Shown: positions 25,879-34,315, counted from the first letter of the stretch. The stretch is DNA of 64,000 nt from Flavisolibacter longurius (GCA_014163555.1 JACJGO010000024.1:1-64000), one strand, 5' to 3'. The notes: generated by a model not told the origin, from the letters alone. Numbers and translations: made by a program.

Positions 25879-26727
25879 TCAGGGATTATAGGTTTTTAGA
25901 AAGGTTTCGATCTTGTTGTAGGAATCGGTAAGATTGGCACCCGTCCAGCCGTGCCCTTCGGTTGGATACAACACCATCTGTACGGGTACATTGGCCGCTT
26001 CCAGCTTTGTTTTTAAGGCTGTGGATTGCGAAGGTGCAACCAAAGGATCGGCGCCACCTTGCAGAATCAAGGTCGGCGGGCTTTGTGCCGATATGTAATT
26101 GATAGGACTGGAAGTCTGGTACAGTTCCGCATTGGTAGCCGGTGTTCCTTTTAATAATGCTTGCAGAATAAATTGCTCCAGTTGTGTGCTAGCGCCGTTA
26201 TACATGGCCACAAGGTCGGTAGGACCAAACATATCCACCACCGCTTTTAGTTTAGGCGTATTGTTTTTATAGGCCTGCAAAAGTACCAGGTGAGCGCCGG
26301 CCGATACGCCGAGTGCCGTCATTTTTTCCCGGTTGAAACCGTATTCCTCCGCTTTGGCAACAATGGCATCAAAGGCTGCTTTCACATCCATTTCCTGTGT
26401 GGGGAATGGATTGGTGGAGGGCAATTGTCCCAAACGGTAATTTATGTTGAAGATTGCATACCCGGGCAGCCGCTGTTTGAATACCGGCAGGTACTCATTC
26501 AGCTCGGTTTTATCGCCGCTACTCCATGAGCCACCGTGCACCAGTACCAGCACTTTGGTTTCCGTGGTGTTTCGATTGGCAGGAAGATAGACATCCATTT
26601 TCTGAGCCGGATCGGGGCCATAGGCAACATCCAGCATTGTTTTTTCCGCACTGTCCTGACGGGTGTCTTCTTTCTGGCAGCCAGTGACAAATACAAAAAG
26701 AAGCAGGGAAAAGAATAGTTGTTTCAT
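25879..26727 (-). CDS. Alpha/beta hydrolase lipoprotein, esterase type (copy A)
   Basis: A 282-residue BD-FAE/acetyl-esterase-like hydrolase anchored as a lipoprotein (FVTGCQ, Cys17). The oxyanion motif is HGGSWSSG, the nucleophile elbow is ALGVSAGAH, and the catalytic His is in EGHGWTG near the C-terminus, with GGADPLV giving the acid. It is clearly paralogous to the gene immediately upstream on the same strand (26803-27660): both share MDxYLPANR, AIFNINYRL, FPTQE-DVKAA and VDMFGPTDLVAMY-type blocks. The natural ester substrate is not known; carbohydrate esters and short acyl esters are both plausible. Confidence 0.9.
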   Translation of the reverse strand: MKQLFFSLLLFVFVTGCQKEDTRQDSAEKTMLDVAYGPDPAQKMDVYLPANRNTTETKVLVLVHGGSWSSGDKTELNEYLPVFKQRLPGYAIFNINYRLGQLPSTNPFPTQEMDVKAAFDAIVAKAEEYGFNREKMTALGVSAGAHLVLLQAYKNNTPKLKAVVDMFGPTDLVAMYNGASTQLEQFILQALLKGTPATNAELYQTSSPINYISAQSPPTLILQGGADPLVAPSQSTALKTKLEAANVPVQMVLYPTEGHGWTGANLTDSYNKIETFLKTYNP

Positions 26728-26802
26728 ATGATCATTTAAACAAAAAGGGCAGCTAAAGATGCGCTTTTTGTTTTAGGTAAACGCCCGATCCCAGCAAAAA
26801 TT

Positions 26803-27660
26803 TTAGGGAACGTACTGCTCCAGGAAATTTTCAATCCGGTCAAAAGAAGAAACCAGGGCTTGTCCGTACCAGCGGCCGTGTCCTTCGGATGGATAAATAT
26901 ACAGCTCGTGGGGCACGCCACTGTTTTCAAGCTTTTGCGCCAAAAGCTTTGATTGCGAAACATTCACCACTACATCTTTTTCGCCGTGGAAGATGAGTGT
27001 TGGCGGCGATTGCTTCGTGACGAAATTTGCGGGGCTGGAACTTTCAAAAATACCCCTGCCAGCTTCCGGCGATTGACCTGTGATCATTTGAAGGGCCATT
27101 GGTACCAATGGATGCCAGGGCTTTTGGTACATGGCTACCAGGTCGGTTGGACCGAAATAATCAATCACTCCCTGAATGCGAGGCGAGTCATATTTGTAAG
27201 CTTGTAACAACGCTAAGTGGGCACCGGCAGAAAAACCGAGCAGGGAAATTTTATCCTTGTTGATGCTATACTCTTCCGCACGGGCAACAATAAAGTCCAG
27301 GGCCGCTTTTACATCAGCCTCCTGGGTAGGAAACAGGTTGCTGCCATTCACCAACCGATAATTGATATTAAAAATAGCATAGTCAGGAAGGCGGGTTTTA
27401 AGGCTGTCGATATAGCCAATAAAATCGGATTTGCTGCCGCTGGTCCAGCCACCGCCATGAATCAGTACGAGTGATTTTGTGGTGGCTGTGGTACGGTTGG
27501 CCGGCAGGTAAATGTCCATCATTTGCAGACTGTCGGTTCCGTAGGCAATGTTTACATGGGTTTGGGCAGGCAATGCCTTTTTTTCAGCCGGCGCCTTTTG
27601 CTCCGGCTGACAAGATGAAAGTATAGTCATGGATAAAGCTAAAATTTGAAGGATTTTCAT
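26803..27660 (-). CDS. Alpha/beta hydrolase lipoprotein, esterase type (copy B)
   Basis: A 285-residue paralogue of the neighbouring esterase. The start is at MKILQILALSM, opening a lipoprotein signal with LSSC (Cys17); a longer frame begins 13 codons upstream without signal character. Motifs are HGGGWTSG, LGFSAGAH and EGHGRWYG for the oxyanion hole, Ser and His. The gap to copy A is about 75 bases, so the two are probably co-transcribed, with copy B first. Divergence between the copies (GGSW/GGGW, GVSAG/GFSAG) suggests an old duplication with separate substrate preferences. Confidence 0.9.
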   Translation of the reverse strand: MKILQILALSMTILSSCQPEQKAPAEKKALPAQTHVNIAYGTDSLQMMDIYLPANRTTATTKSLVLIHGGGWTSGSKSDFIGYIDSLKTRLPDYAIFNINYRLVNGSNLFPTQEADVKAALDFIVARAEEYSINKDKISLLGFSAGAHLALLQAYKYDSPRIQGVIDYFGPTDLVAMYQKPWHPLVPMALQMITGQSPEAGRGIFESSSPANFVTKQSPPTLIFHGEKDVVVNVSQSKLLAQKLENSGVPHELYIYPSEGHGRWYGQALVSSFDRIENFLEQYVP

Positions 27661-27700
27661 GGATGTCACAATGGGGCAAGCCACATGCCGTAAAAACAAA

Positions 27701-27723
27701 AAAGCACCTTAAAAAGGTGCTTT
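27701..27723 (-). terminator. Terminator of aspS
   Basis: AAAGCACCTT pairs with AAGGTGCTTT across AAA. On the minus strand it is followed by TTTTTTGTTTTTA. It lies 24 bases beyond the aspS stop. Confidence 0.9.
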
Positions 27724-27746
27724 GTGCTGTTAAGTTTTTTTATCGT

Positions 27747-29588
27747 TTACCCTTTCAGGTCAAGCCTGATCTGCAGCTCATCCAACTGCTTGTTATCAAT
27801 GCTGGCCGGCGCATCCAGCATCACATCGCGGCCACTGTTGTTCTTGGGGAAGGCAATAAAATCGCGGATGCTTTCACTGCCACCCAGGATAGCGCAAAGA
27901 CGGTCGAAGCCAAAGGCGATCCCACCATGCGGCGGCGCACCGTATTCAAAGGCGCCTAACAGGAAGCCGAATTTGTGCTGCGCTTCTTCTGGACTCATGC
28001 CCAGTGCAGCAAACATTTTTTCCTGCAATTCCCGCTGGTAGATGCGGATGGATCCGCCGCCAATTTCGTTTCCGTTCAGCACCATGTCATAGGCATTGGC
28101 CTTGATATTGGCGTAAGGATGCTGCAGGTATTCCGCCGCATTTTTAATTTCCGGATCATTGCTGATCATGGTTTCAATTTGCGAAGGTTTGGGTGAGGTA
28201 AAAGGATGGTGACGGGCCACCCAGCGGTTTTCATCTTCGGCATATTCAAACAGCGGAAAATCCAACACCCAAAGCAGTTTAAACTCATCTTTTTTACGCA
28301 AGCCCAGGCGCTCACCCAACTCCAGCCGCAGTTCGGCAATGGCCTTGCGGGTCCGCTCTTCTGCGCCAGCCAAAATCAGTACAAGGTCGCCAGGTTTAGC
28401 GTTCACATAAGCGGCAATGGCCTTCAGCTTTTCCTCATCGAAAAACTTGTCCACGCTGCTTTTCAACGTACCATCAGCATTGTACTTTATGTTCACCAAT
28501 CCCTGCATGCCAATCTGTGGCCGCTTCACCCAATCGGTTAGTTCGTCGATCTGCTTGCGGGTGTACTCGGCAGCGCCGGGAACAGCGATGGCGACTACGG
28601 TTTCTGCATTGTCAAATACACCAAAGCCGGTATTGCCGGCGGCAAGGGGAGAAGCCTGCAGCGCTTCCTGCTTTTCCATAAAAACAGTGGTTGGCATCTT
28701 CAGGTTGGCCACCTTCATGGCAAAACGGATATCGGGTTTGTCGATGCCATAATGAAACATGGCATCTTCCCAGGTCATACGTTCTACGGATTCGGTATAA
28801 TCAATGCCTTTCACCTGTTTGAAGATCGATTTGATCAGCCCTTCAAACATATTGAGGATATCTTCCTGCTCCACAAAAGCCATCTCACAGTCGATCTGTG
28901 TAAACTCAGGCTGACGGTCGGCACGCAGGTCTTCATCGCGGAAGCATTTTACAATCTGGTAATAACGGTCGTAGCCACTCACCATCAGCAGTTGCTTAAA
29001 GGTTTGCGGCGACTGCGGCAGGGCATAAAACTCACCGGGATTCATGCGGGACGGCACCACGAAATCCCTGGCACCTTCGGGAGTGGATTTGATCAGGAAC
29101 GGCGTTTCAATATCCATAAAACCCTGCCCGTGCAGGTAGTCGCGGGTGGCCCGGTTAACGGCATAACGCAGCTCCAGGTTGCGTTTCACCGCACCCCGGC
29201 GAAGGTCAAGATAGCGGTAACGCATCCGCAGGTCATCACCGCCATCCGTATCATCCTGGATGGTAAAGGGCGGAATAGCGGATTTATTCAAAATCGTAAA
29301 CGAAGACACTTTGATCTCGATCTCACCCGTTGGAATCTGCCCATTTTTGTTGCTGCGTTCCACCACAGTGCCGGTTATTTGTACTACGAACTCACGGCCA
29401 AGCGGAGAAGCGTCAAGTTGATCATTCAGTTCTTCTCCAAACAGCAGTTGGGTAATGCCGTAGCGGTCGCGAAGGTCAACAAAAGTGATGGAGCCGAACT
29501 TACGAACGGTTTGCACCCATCCGGCCAGGGTGACTTCTTTATTAACATCGGAAAGGCGTAATTCACCACAGGTATGCGTACGAAACAT
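27747..29588 (-). CDS. aspS: Aspartyl-tRNA synthetase
   Basis: A 613-residue class II synthetase charging tRNA-Asp, of bacterial length. The N-terminal OB-fold anticodon domain opens with HTCGELR...[11 protein letters not shown]. Class II motif 2 is [20 protein letters not shown], and motif 3 is [13 protein letters not shown]. The inserted GAD-type domain of bacterial enzymes lies between about residues 290 and 420. Whether it is discriminating or also makes Asp-tRNA-Asn cannot be decided here. It is a single gene with its own terminator. Confidence 0.98.
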   Translation of the reverse strand: MFRTHTCGELRLSDVNKEVTLAGWVQTVRKFGSITFVDLRDRYGITQLLFGEELNDQLDASPLGREFVVQITGTVVERSNKNGQIPTGEIEIKVSSFTILNKSAIPPFTIQDDTDGGDDLRMRYRYLDLRRGAVKRNLELRYAVNRATRDYLHGQGFMDIETPFLIKSTPEGARDFVVPSRMNPGEFYALPQSPQTFKQLLMVSGYDRYYQIVKCFRDEDLRADRQPEFTQIDCEMAFVEQEDILNMFEGLIKSIFKQVKGIDYTESVERMTWEDAMFHYGIDKPDIRFAMKVANLKMPTTVFMEKQEALQASPLAAGNTGFGVFDNAETVVAIAVPGAAEYTRKQIDELTDWVKRPQIGMQGLVNIKYNADGTLKSSVDKFFDEEKLKAIAAYVNAKPGDLVLILAGAEERTRKAIAELRLELGERLGLRKKDEFKLLWVLDFPLFEYAEDENRWVARHHPFTSPKPSQIETMISNDPEIKNAAEYLQHPYANIKANAYDMVLNGNEIGGGSIRIYQRELQEKMFAALGMSPEEAQHKFGFLLGAFEYGAPPHGGIAFGFDRLCAILGGSESIRDFIAFPKNNSGRDVMLDAPASIDNKQLDELQIRLDLKG

Positions 29589-29667
29589 AGTCTTAGTCTA
29601 AAGTTTTAAGTTCAAAGCTGAAAGTCCGTACACGACGGTTTTTCAGGCGGCAAAGATAGCGGCTAAT

Positions 29668-29718
29668 GGATATTGGTTATTGGATATTGAGATATTAGGT
29701 TATTGCGTTATTGTGTTA
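29668..29718. repeat. Word-repeat tract, GGNTATT type
   Basis: GGATATT, GGTTATT, GGATATT, GAGATATT, AGGTTATT, GCGTTATT run head to tail with a 7-8 base period, between aspS and the MutS-like gene. Confidence 0.7.
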
Positions 29719-29746
29719 GCGATAGTACGATGCTCTTTCGGCTTTG

Positions 29747-29780
29747 AACTGTAAACTGAAGACTGTGAACTGTAAACTTG
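29747..29780. repeat. Heptad tract AACTGTA ending at a stop codon
   Basis: AACTGTA, AACTGAA, GACTGTG, AACTGTA, AACTTG. It ends one base from the stop codon of the MutS-like gene (minus strand, 29782). Confidence 0.75.
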
Positions 29781-29781
29781 T

Positions 29782-31581
29782 CTACAAATCAATCCCGATC
29801 TTTTTCATGAGAATGGAAGCGTTGAGACTTTTGCAGATTCCCTGTTTGAGCTTGTAATCGAAATAAAGTTCTTCGCCTTCCACTTCTACATCAAAATGAT
29901 AGTTTTCAACAGAAGCCGGGTAGCTGGTTTGCAACTGGGCCAGTTCCACATCATGGGTGGCAATGACCGCGACGGCTTTTTCCTTTATCAGTTGTTTCAA
30001 CAAGGCAGCAGCGCCGGTGTGGCGGTCGTAAGAATTGGTGCCGCGTAAAATTTCATCCAAAAGGATAAAAACTTTTTCGTGCTTTTTTACCCGTTCAATA
30101 ATGCTGCGTAGCTTTTTTAATTCAGCATAAAAAGTCGATGTGTTTTCGGCAAGGTTGTCGGCAATACGCATGCTGCTCAGCAATTGTGCCGGCGACAACA
30201 CAAAGGCTTTGGCGCAAACCGGTGCACCTATTTGTGCCAGTACAATGTTGACACCAAGGCTGCGCAAAAACGTGCTTTTCCCTGCCATATTAGAGCCGGT
30301 GATGAGGCCAATTTTTGCCACGCCTTCCACACTATAGTTATTGTTTACCCGCTGTGCCTGCGGAATCAGGGGATGACCGATTTCTTCTCCCTGCAGAACA
30401 AAATGCTCCGGCCGGAAGGAAGGAAATTGCCAACTTGAATAATTAAAGTGCAGGGTACATAGGCTGTGCACAACCTCCATTTCCGCCAGGGCGGCAAACC
30501 ATTTTTTTACAACGGGTTTATTGCGCCGCCGCCAGGCATTTAACGAGATCATTTGCCGAACATCCCAAAGCAAAAAAGAGTTGAAAACAAACAGTCCTAC
30601 AATGTTGTTACGCAGGTCAAATCGATCTAAAATCTTTTGCAGTTCTTTCAATTCATGACCCGCAAGACTGTTTTGGCATTTAATTTCTTCCTGAATGGAT
30701 TTCAGAAGAACTGCTTTCGCCGGCAGGTTTTCCAGCCAGTTGATCAGCGCCTGCAGGGTAGATGCTTCTTTTACAATGCCTCCAAGATGAACATAAGTAA
30801 GAATGGCTTTGCGGCTAAGCAATTGCGAAATCACCAGGTAAAGCAGGAACAGCATCGAAAATACCGAGCCGGGAATGTAACCAAGAATAGCGGCAACAGC
30901 AGAACCTAGCGTCAGAAAACTGTAAACCGGGATAATGACCTTCCAGGCAGGTGCAGTGAAATGCTCTTCTTCTTCCTGCAGCCAGGTTTCCATTTTCTGC
31001 TGCGTGGCCTGTGTAATGGTGGTGAGCATGGCATGTGCCTGCCATTGCTGTCGCCAGGGAATGTTATCCGAAAGTTCTTTTATGGCTTCCTGCCGCTTCA
31101 ATACCTGTTCAACGGAAAGTGGGGAGAGTAGGTTCGCAGCAAGAAGTGCCTTTCCTTGCTCGGTGAAACAACGGCTTAGCCATTGGTAAATAGAGGCTTT
31201 TCCAAAAATATCCAGGTCATTGGCATAAGGATGTTCGGGCGGAAGAAATCGGCTTCCGTCTTCCCGCTCAAAAAAACGGTGCGCCAGTACCTCCAACTCT
31301 TCTTCATTTATCCGGATCAGAGTTTTGGCGTTGCGGATCTGCGTATTGTTGGCCACATCTACCGATACCAGGTAAAGCAGAATACCAATGCCGATGACAG
31401 TAGGCAGCAATCCCCAAAGACCGGCTGTGGTAAACACCTGGTAGGCGGCAATTACGGTTACAAGAAAGACCGCCAGTCGCAGCCATCCCAGGTTGGATCG
31501 TTTTTTCTCCAGGCGGGCCAAGGCAGTTTTGTATAGCTGCAGTTGCTGATTGTATATGGTATGTGGAGAAGATTCACTCAT
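29782..31581 (-). CDS. Membrane-anchored MutS-like ATPase
   Basis: A 599-residue protein ending in a complete MutS-type ATPase. Walker A is GSNMAGKST, Walker B is VFILLDEILRGTNSYDRH, with the downstream IATHD histidine and an NTSTFYAEL signalling block. The DNA-binding mismatch domain I of MutS is absent. In its place is an N-terminal part with two hydrophobic pairs (about residues 35-75 and 205-250) that look like membrane segments. A canonical mismatch-repair role is therefore unlikely. Such truncated, membrane-containing MutS paralogues are known in Bacteroidota but functionally obscure. The ATG at 31581 is chosen over a TTG five codons upstream. Confidence 0.85.
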   Translation of the reverse strand: MSESSPHTIYNQQLQLYKTALARLEKKRSNLGWLRLAVFLVTVIAAYQVFTTAGLWGLLPTVIGIGILLYLVSVDVANNTQIRNAKTLIRINEEELEVLAHRFFEREDGSRFLPPEHPYANDLDIFGKASIYQWLSRCFTEQGKALLAANLLSPLSVEQVLKRQEAIKELSDNIPWRQQWQAHAMLTTITQATQQKMETWLQEEEEHFTAPAWKVIIPVYSFLTLGSAVAAILGYIPGSVFSMLFLLYLVISQLLSRKAILTYVHLGGIVKEASTLQALINWLENLPAKAVLLKSIQEEIKCQNSLAGHELKELQKILDRFDLRNNIVGLFVFNSFLLWDVRQMISLNAWRRRNKPVVKKWFAALAEMEVVHSLCTLHFNYSSWQFPSFRPEHFVLQGEEIGHPLIPQAQRVNNNYSVEGVAKIGLITGSNMAGKSTFLRSLGVNIVLAQIGAPVCAKAFVLSPAQLLSSMRIADNLAENTSTFYAELKKLRSIIERVKKHEKVFILLDEILRGTNSYDRHTGAAALLKQLIKEKAVAVIATHDVELAQLQTSYPASVENYHFDVEVEGEELYFDYKLKQGICKSLNASILMKKIGIDL

Positions 31582-31704
31582 GGTTAAAAACGGCAAAGTA
31601 ACGGATTGGTTTCTGTTTCCCGACAGGATGAATTGCTGGCAAGTTGCAAAATGCCCAAAGCCGTATGATCTGACATGTTAACTTAGACGAACCAAAAGCA
31701 GCTT

Positions 31705-32226
31705 ATGGTGCAGTTTACAACCACAATCAAAAAGTTTGATAAGCAGGGTGAAAAAACCGGTTGGACCTATATTCAGATTCTGTCCAAAGAAGCCGAAGTA
31801 ATGAATCCCGGTGTAAAAACATCGTACAGAGTGAAAGGGAAACTGGACGATTATGCCATCGAGAAAATAGCTATCATGCCTATGGGCGATGGCAATTTTA
31901 TTATGCCCTTGAATGCCACGATACGGAAAAATATCAGCAAAGGCAAGGGTGATACGGTGCAGGTAAAACTGGAATGGGACAAAGAACCGCTTGCCCCTGA
32001 TGCCGATTTCCTTGAATGTTTGCAGGATGATCCGGAAGCCCTCCGCCATTTTCAAAGCCTGGCAAAAGGACACCAGAACTATTTCTCCAAATGGATTGAA
32101 AGTGCGAAAACGAGTCCTACTAAAGCGAAACGAATAGCCATGGCCGTAACAGCCCTTTCCAAAGGACTAGGTTTTCCGGAAATGCTGCGGGCACAAAAAG
32201 CGGAAAAGCAAAAGCTGGGATGGTGA
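31705..32226 (+). CDS. DUF1905/YdeI (OmpD-associated) family protein
   Basis: A 173-residue cytoplasmic protein with two parts. An N-terminal DUF1905 beta-barrel-like domain (residues 1-95; FIMPLNATIRKNISKGKGDTV is characteristic) is followed by a YdeI/OmdA C-terminal helical segment (LAKGHQNYFSKWIESAKTSPTKAKRI). In Salmonella, YdeI-type proteins protect against antimicrobial peptides; that role is not demonstrated for this architecture. It lies alone, divergent from the MutS-like gene. Its stop codon is closely followed by a heptad tract. Confidence 0.85.
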   Translation: MVQFTTTIKKFDKQGEKTGWTYIQILSKEAEVMNPGVKTSYRVKGKLDDYAIEKIAIMPMGDGNFIMPLNATIRKNISKGKGDTVQVKLEWDKEPLAPDADFLECLQDDPEALRHFQSLAKGHQNYFSKWIESAKTSPTKAKRIAMAVTALSKGLGFPEMLRAQKAEKQKLGW

Positions 32227-32252
32227 AGGGTCAACAGTGAGTATTGGTCGTT

Positions 32253-32294
32253 CATTACTCATCACTCACTATTCACCACTCACCACTCACCATT
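32253..32294. repeat. Heptad tract CAYYACT between convergent genes
   Basis: CATTACT, CATCACT, CACTATT, CACCACT, CACCACT, CACCATT in exact 7-base steps. It ends two bases from the stop codon of the small gene at 32297 (minus strand). Confidence 0.8.
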
Positions 32295-32296
32295 CT

Positions 32297-32551
32297 CTAC
32301 CTGTCGTTATTGAGCGTATCATCGATCTCCTCGATGTCACCCCGTTTGCCATCCAGGTCTTCCTGCATTTTTTCAATGTCGGTTTTACGCAGGTCGTCGT
32401 TGGAAACGCCAATGGTGTTATCCTTACGGGGATCAATACTCTTGTCGTGGCGATCTTCTTCCGGCGTTTGCAGGGTGCTTCCCGGGGCACCATAAATCTT
32501 GATTTCTTCTTCCTGCCGATTGTTCTGTTTGTTATCGTTTTTCTTGCTCAT
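32297..32551 (-). CDS. Small hydrophilic protein (84 residues)
   Basis: An 84-residue acidic, N/D/E/K-rich protein (MSKKNDNKQNNRQEEE..., DDLRKTDIEKMQEDL...) with no hydrophobic core, expected to be largely disordered or helical only when bound. It is third in a minus-strand run of three small hydrophilic genes (from 33049), separated from the previous one by four bases, so it is almost certainly co-transcribed. No family is recognised. A hydrophilin or stress-protection role is only a guess from composition and from the KGG-repeat protein nearby. Confidence 0.75.
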   Translation of the reverse strand: MSKKNDNKQNNRQEEEIKIYGAPGSTLQTPEEDRHDKSIDPRKDNTIGVSNDDLRKTDIEKMQEDLDGKRGDIEEIDDTLNNDR

Positions 32552-32555
32552 AGTT

Positions 32556-32819
32556 TCATGTTGTTAAAGGTGAAGCATCATCTCGGCTACCTGTACCCAA
32601 TTTTTCGGATGCAGGATCAGCCGCATCGCCAAATTCAGGATTCAATTCTGTTCCAGCAACGCCTTGTGATAAATTGTCTTTGGGCACATTTGCTTTACTG
32701 TCGTTAAGCGTTGGTGCATCGGGCTGCAGACGGCTGTTACCGGGAGGCGCCGATTGCGCCGGGCTGTTGACCTGCAGGTTTTCCATTCGCCCTTCGTTGT
32801 TCTCTCTTCTTTCTTCCAT
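32556..32819 (-). CDS. Small hydrophilic protein (87 residues)
   Basis: An 87-residue protein beginning MEERRENNEGRMENLQ, then P/A/D/N-rich (LQPDAPTLNDSKANVP), without hydrophobic segments. The ATG at 32819 is preferred; a longer frame adds ten residues that overlap the space before the upstream gene. An internal Met12 is an alternative start. It is second in the three-gene run 33049-32297, with 32 bases from the first gene. Function unknown. Composition resembles the neighbouring small proteins. Confidence 0.7.
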   Translation of the reverse strand: MEERRENNEGRMENLQVNSPAQSAPPGNSRLQPDAPTLNDSKANVPKDNLSQGVAGTELNPEFGDAADPASEKLGTGSRDDASPLTT

Positions 32820-32851
32820 AACGTTTGTATTTACACAGGAGTTTGTCAAGG

Positions 32852-33049
32852 TTAGGACGCATCACCACTGGAAACTTCTTTGCTGTGCGTGGTGGGTGTG
32901 TTTTCCGCCGTTTGGTCCATGGCAGCATCCGGTACACCTTCCAACTCTTTTTCGCTGCGGGCCGGGACGTTGATTTCTTCGCCGTCCGGTGTTTGCACAT
33001 ACACATGGCTGCGGCCTTTTACATCTGTATTTTGCTGTTGCGGTTTCAT
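32852..33049 (-). CDS. Small hydrophilic protein (65 residues)
   Basis: A 65-residue protein (MKPQQQNTDVKGRSHVYVQT..., ending HSKEVSSGDAS). A short strand-like stretch (SHVYVQTPDGEEINVPA) suggests a small beta hairpin, with the rest disordered. It is first of three co-oriented small genes. TGGCATAACA starts 36 bases before its ATG, and the same ten bases stand 35 bases before another small gene (34273). It is divergent from acylphosphatase with 90 bases between. No family is recognised. Confidence 0.7.
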   Translation of the reverse strand: MKPQQQNTDVKGRSHVYVQTPDGEEINVPARSEKELEGVPDAAMDQTAENTPTTHSKEVSSGDAS

Positions 33050-33075
33050 AGCTTATTTCTCAGTAAAAGCGGAAA

Positions 33076-33085
33076 TGTTATGCCA
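33076..33085 (-). promoter_or_regulatory. TGGCATAACA box, copy 1
   Basis: TGGCATAACA on the minus strand, 36 bases before the ATG at 33049, followed by TTTCC. It resembles a sigma-54 -24 element (TGGCA) with a poor -12. Confidence 0.4.
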
Positions 33086-33139
33086 AAGTTGTTCAGGACT
33101 TTCCTTTGCATTGGAATAAAGACACGAAATCGTTAAGCA

Positions 33140-33412
33140 ATGCCTACTCAACATTTACGCATTATAGGAAAAGTGCAGGGCGTTTATTTCAGGGCCTCTG
33201 CGAAAGAAATGGCTGATACACTGGGGGTTACTGGTTGGATCCGAAATACGCCGGAGGGCAACGTAGAAGCATTGGTATGCGGAGCACCGTACCAGTTAAT
33301 AGACTTTGTGGATTGGTGCCGACAAGGCCCTTCAGGAGCCGTAGTCACCGGATTTGAAGTGGAAGAAAGAGAGGAAGAACACTTCGAGGATTTTAGAATT
33401 ATCCGGGGATGA
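33140..33412 (+). CDS. acyP: Acylphosphatase
   Basis: A 90-residue acylphosphatase, hydrolysing acyl phosphates such as carbamoyl or 1,3-bisphosphoglycerate. Motifs are GKVQGVYFRAS, whose Arg binds phosphate, and GWIRNTPEGNVEA, whose Asn activates water. The length is exactly that of the family. No export signal, so cytoplasmic. It sits among the small hydrophilic stress-like genes and is divergent from the run starting at 33049. No downstream partner is evident; 173 bases without a gene follow. Confidence 0.95.
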   Translation: MPTQHLRIIGKVQGVYFRASAKEMADTLGVTGWIRNTPEGNVEALVCGAPYQLIDFVDWCRQGPSGAVVTGFEVEEREEEHFEDFRIIRG

Positions 33413-33585
33413 AGATCAGTTTAACAGCCGGGCTTGCTTGTGCATATCAAACCCCAAACTGTCCTCTACTATAGCAAAAATTACCCACCAACTCAGCTAT
33501 TCCCGTTTAGGCCCGGGCGGCACTATTTTGTTGCAAAGGCAGGGTGTACTGCATCATTTGTTAACCGTTTTAAATTCTGAGTGTT

Positions 33586-33984
33586 ATGGCAGAAAGAGGT
33601 CAAACAGACAATCAAGGCAGAATGGACCAGGAGAATCGTGGTATGGGGCCTATGGGTATTCCCCAGCAAAATGAAACCGATAGAATGCGAATGGATTCTT
33701 CCGCCAGCAATGGGGAAGAGCAAGGTAGTCGTAAAACGTCAAACCGGGGTTTTGCCGCCATGGATCCTGAAAAACAGCGCCGTATTGCCAGTGAAGGTGG
33801 CCGCGCTGCACACCGCCAGGGCGTAGCCCATGAGTGGAGTCGTGATGAAGCCCGTGAAGCGGGTCGGAAAGGTGGGCAGATCGTTAGCCAGAACCGAGAG
33901 CACATGAGTGAAATTGGAAGAAAGGGTGGACAGAGCTCCGGTCAGCGCCGTCAGCGGACCAACGATGAAAGAGGCGACATGTAA
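33586..33984 (+). CDS. KGG-repeat general stress protein (GsiB-like)
   Basis: A 132-residue, very hydrophilic protein. A disordered N-terminal half (residues 1-55; Q/N/M/G-rich) is followed by stress-protein KGG repeats: NRGFAAMDPEKQRRIASEGG, EAREAGRKGGQ and SEIGRKGGQSS. Such repeats are characteristic of GsiB/YciG-like stress proteins induced by stationary phase or osmotic stress; that link is family knowledge. CGGCACTATTTTG lies 75 bases upstream and resembles the TGGCA boxes near other small genes. The gene is convergent with another small hydrophilic gene, and a long inverted repeat fills the gap between them. Confidence 0.88.
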   Translation: MAERGQTDNQGRMDQENRGMGPMGIPQQNETDRMRMDSSASNGEEQGSRKTSNRGFAAMDPEKQRRIASEGGRAAHRQGVAHEWSRDEAREAGRKGGQIVSQNREHMSEIGRKGGQSSGQRRQRTNDERGDM

Positions 33985-33992
33985 TCGCCAAA

Positions 33993-34046
33993 AGTGAATA
34001 GTCAGTGGTGAATACGGAGTTTACGAACTCACCCTTCACCACTGAC
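33993..34046. repeat. Heptad tract folded as an inverted repeat
   Basis: AGTGAAT, AGTCAGT, GGTGAAT, ACGGAGT, then an inverted return. GTCAGTGGTGAA (34001-34012) pairs perfectly with TTCACCACTGAC (34035-34046), and the outer bases nearly pair too. It lies between convergent stop codons and may act as a bidirectional terminator although T-runs are weak. Confidence 0.75.
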
Positions 34047-34057
34047 CTATCACTTTG

Positions 34058-34273
34058 TTATTCGTCAAAGCGTTTATCTGCTTTTTCATCCCCTTCACTG
34101 TCTTCTCTGAAATTATCCGACGCCGTTCGGGTAAGGTTTTCTTTTGCGCTATCCGTTTCTGACGTACTCATTGTATTGGCACCCTGGCGTGCATCCTCAT
34201 CGCGGAGGTTTGGGTCATTTTGCCTGCCTTCTTCGGTAGGCCGGTTGCGGGTAATGTCATTTTTTTCCTGCAT
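34058..34273 (-). CDS. Small hydrophilic protein (71 residues)
   Basis: A 71-residue protein (MQEKNDITRNRPTEEGRQND..., ending DEKADKRFDE), rich in D, E, R, N and T with no hydrophobic stretch. It is compositionally close to the other small proteins of this region and convergent with the KGG-repeat gene. A TGGCATAACA box starts 35 bases before its ATG, followed by ATTTTG. The function is unknown; the setting suggests stress-linked expression. Confidence 0.75.
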   Translation of the reverse strand: MQEKNDITRNRPTEEGRQNDPNLRDEDARQGANTMSTSETDSAKENLTRTASDNFREDSEGDEKADKRFDE

Positions 34274-34298
34274 AACGTTTTTGTTTTCATATCAAAAT

Positions 34299-34308
34299 TG
34301 TTATGCCA
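34299..34308 (-). promoter_or_regulatory. TGGCATAACA box, copy 2
   Basis: TGGCATAACA on the minus strand, 35 bases before the ATG at 34273, followed by ATTTTGATATG. It is identical over ten bases to the box before the gene at 33049. Confidence 0.4.
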
Positions 34309-34315
34309 GCAGAAA

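Noticed and set aside
28752-29561. 269-codon plus-strand frame over aspS
   Set aside because: aspS is unmistakable on the minus strand; the antisense frame shows no motifs or start context.
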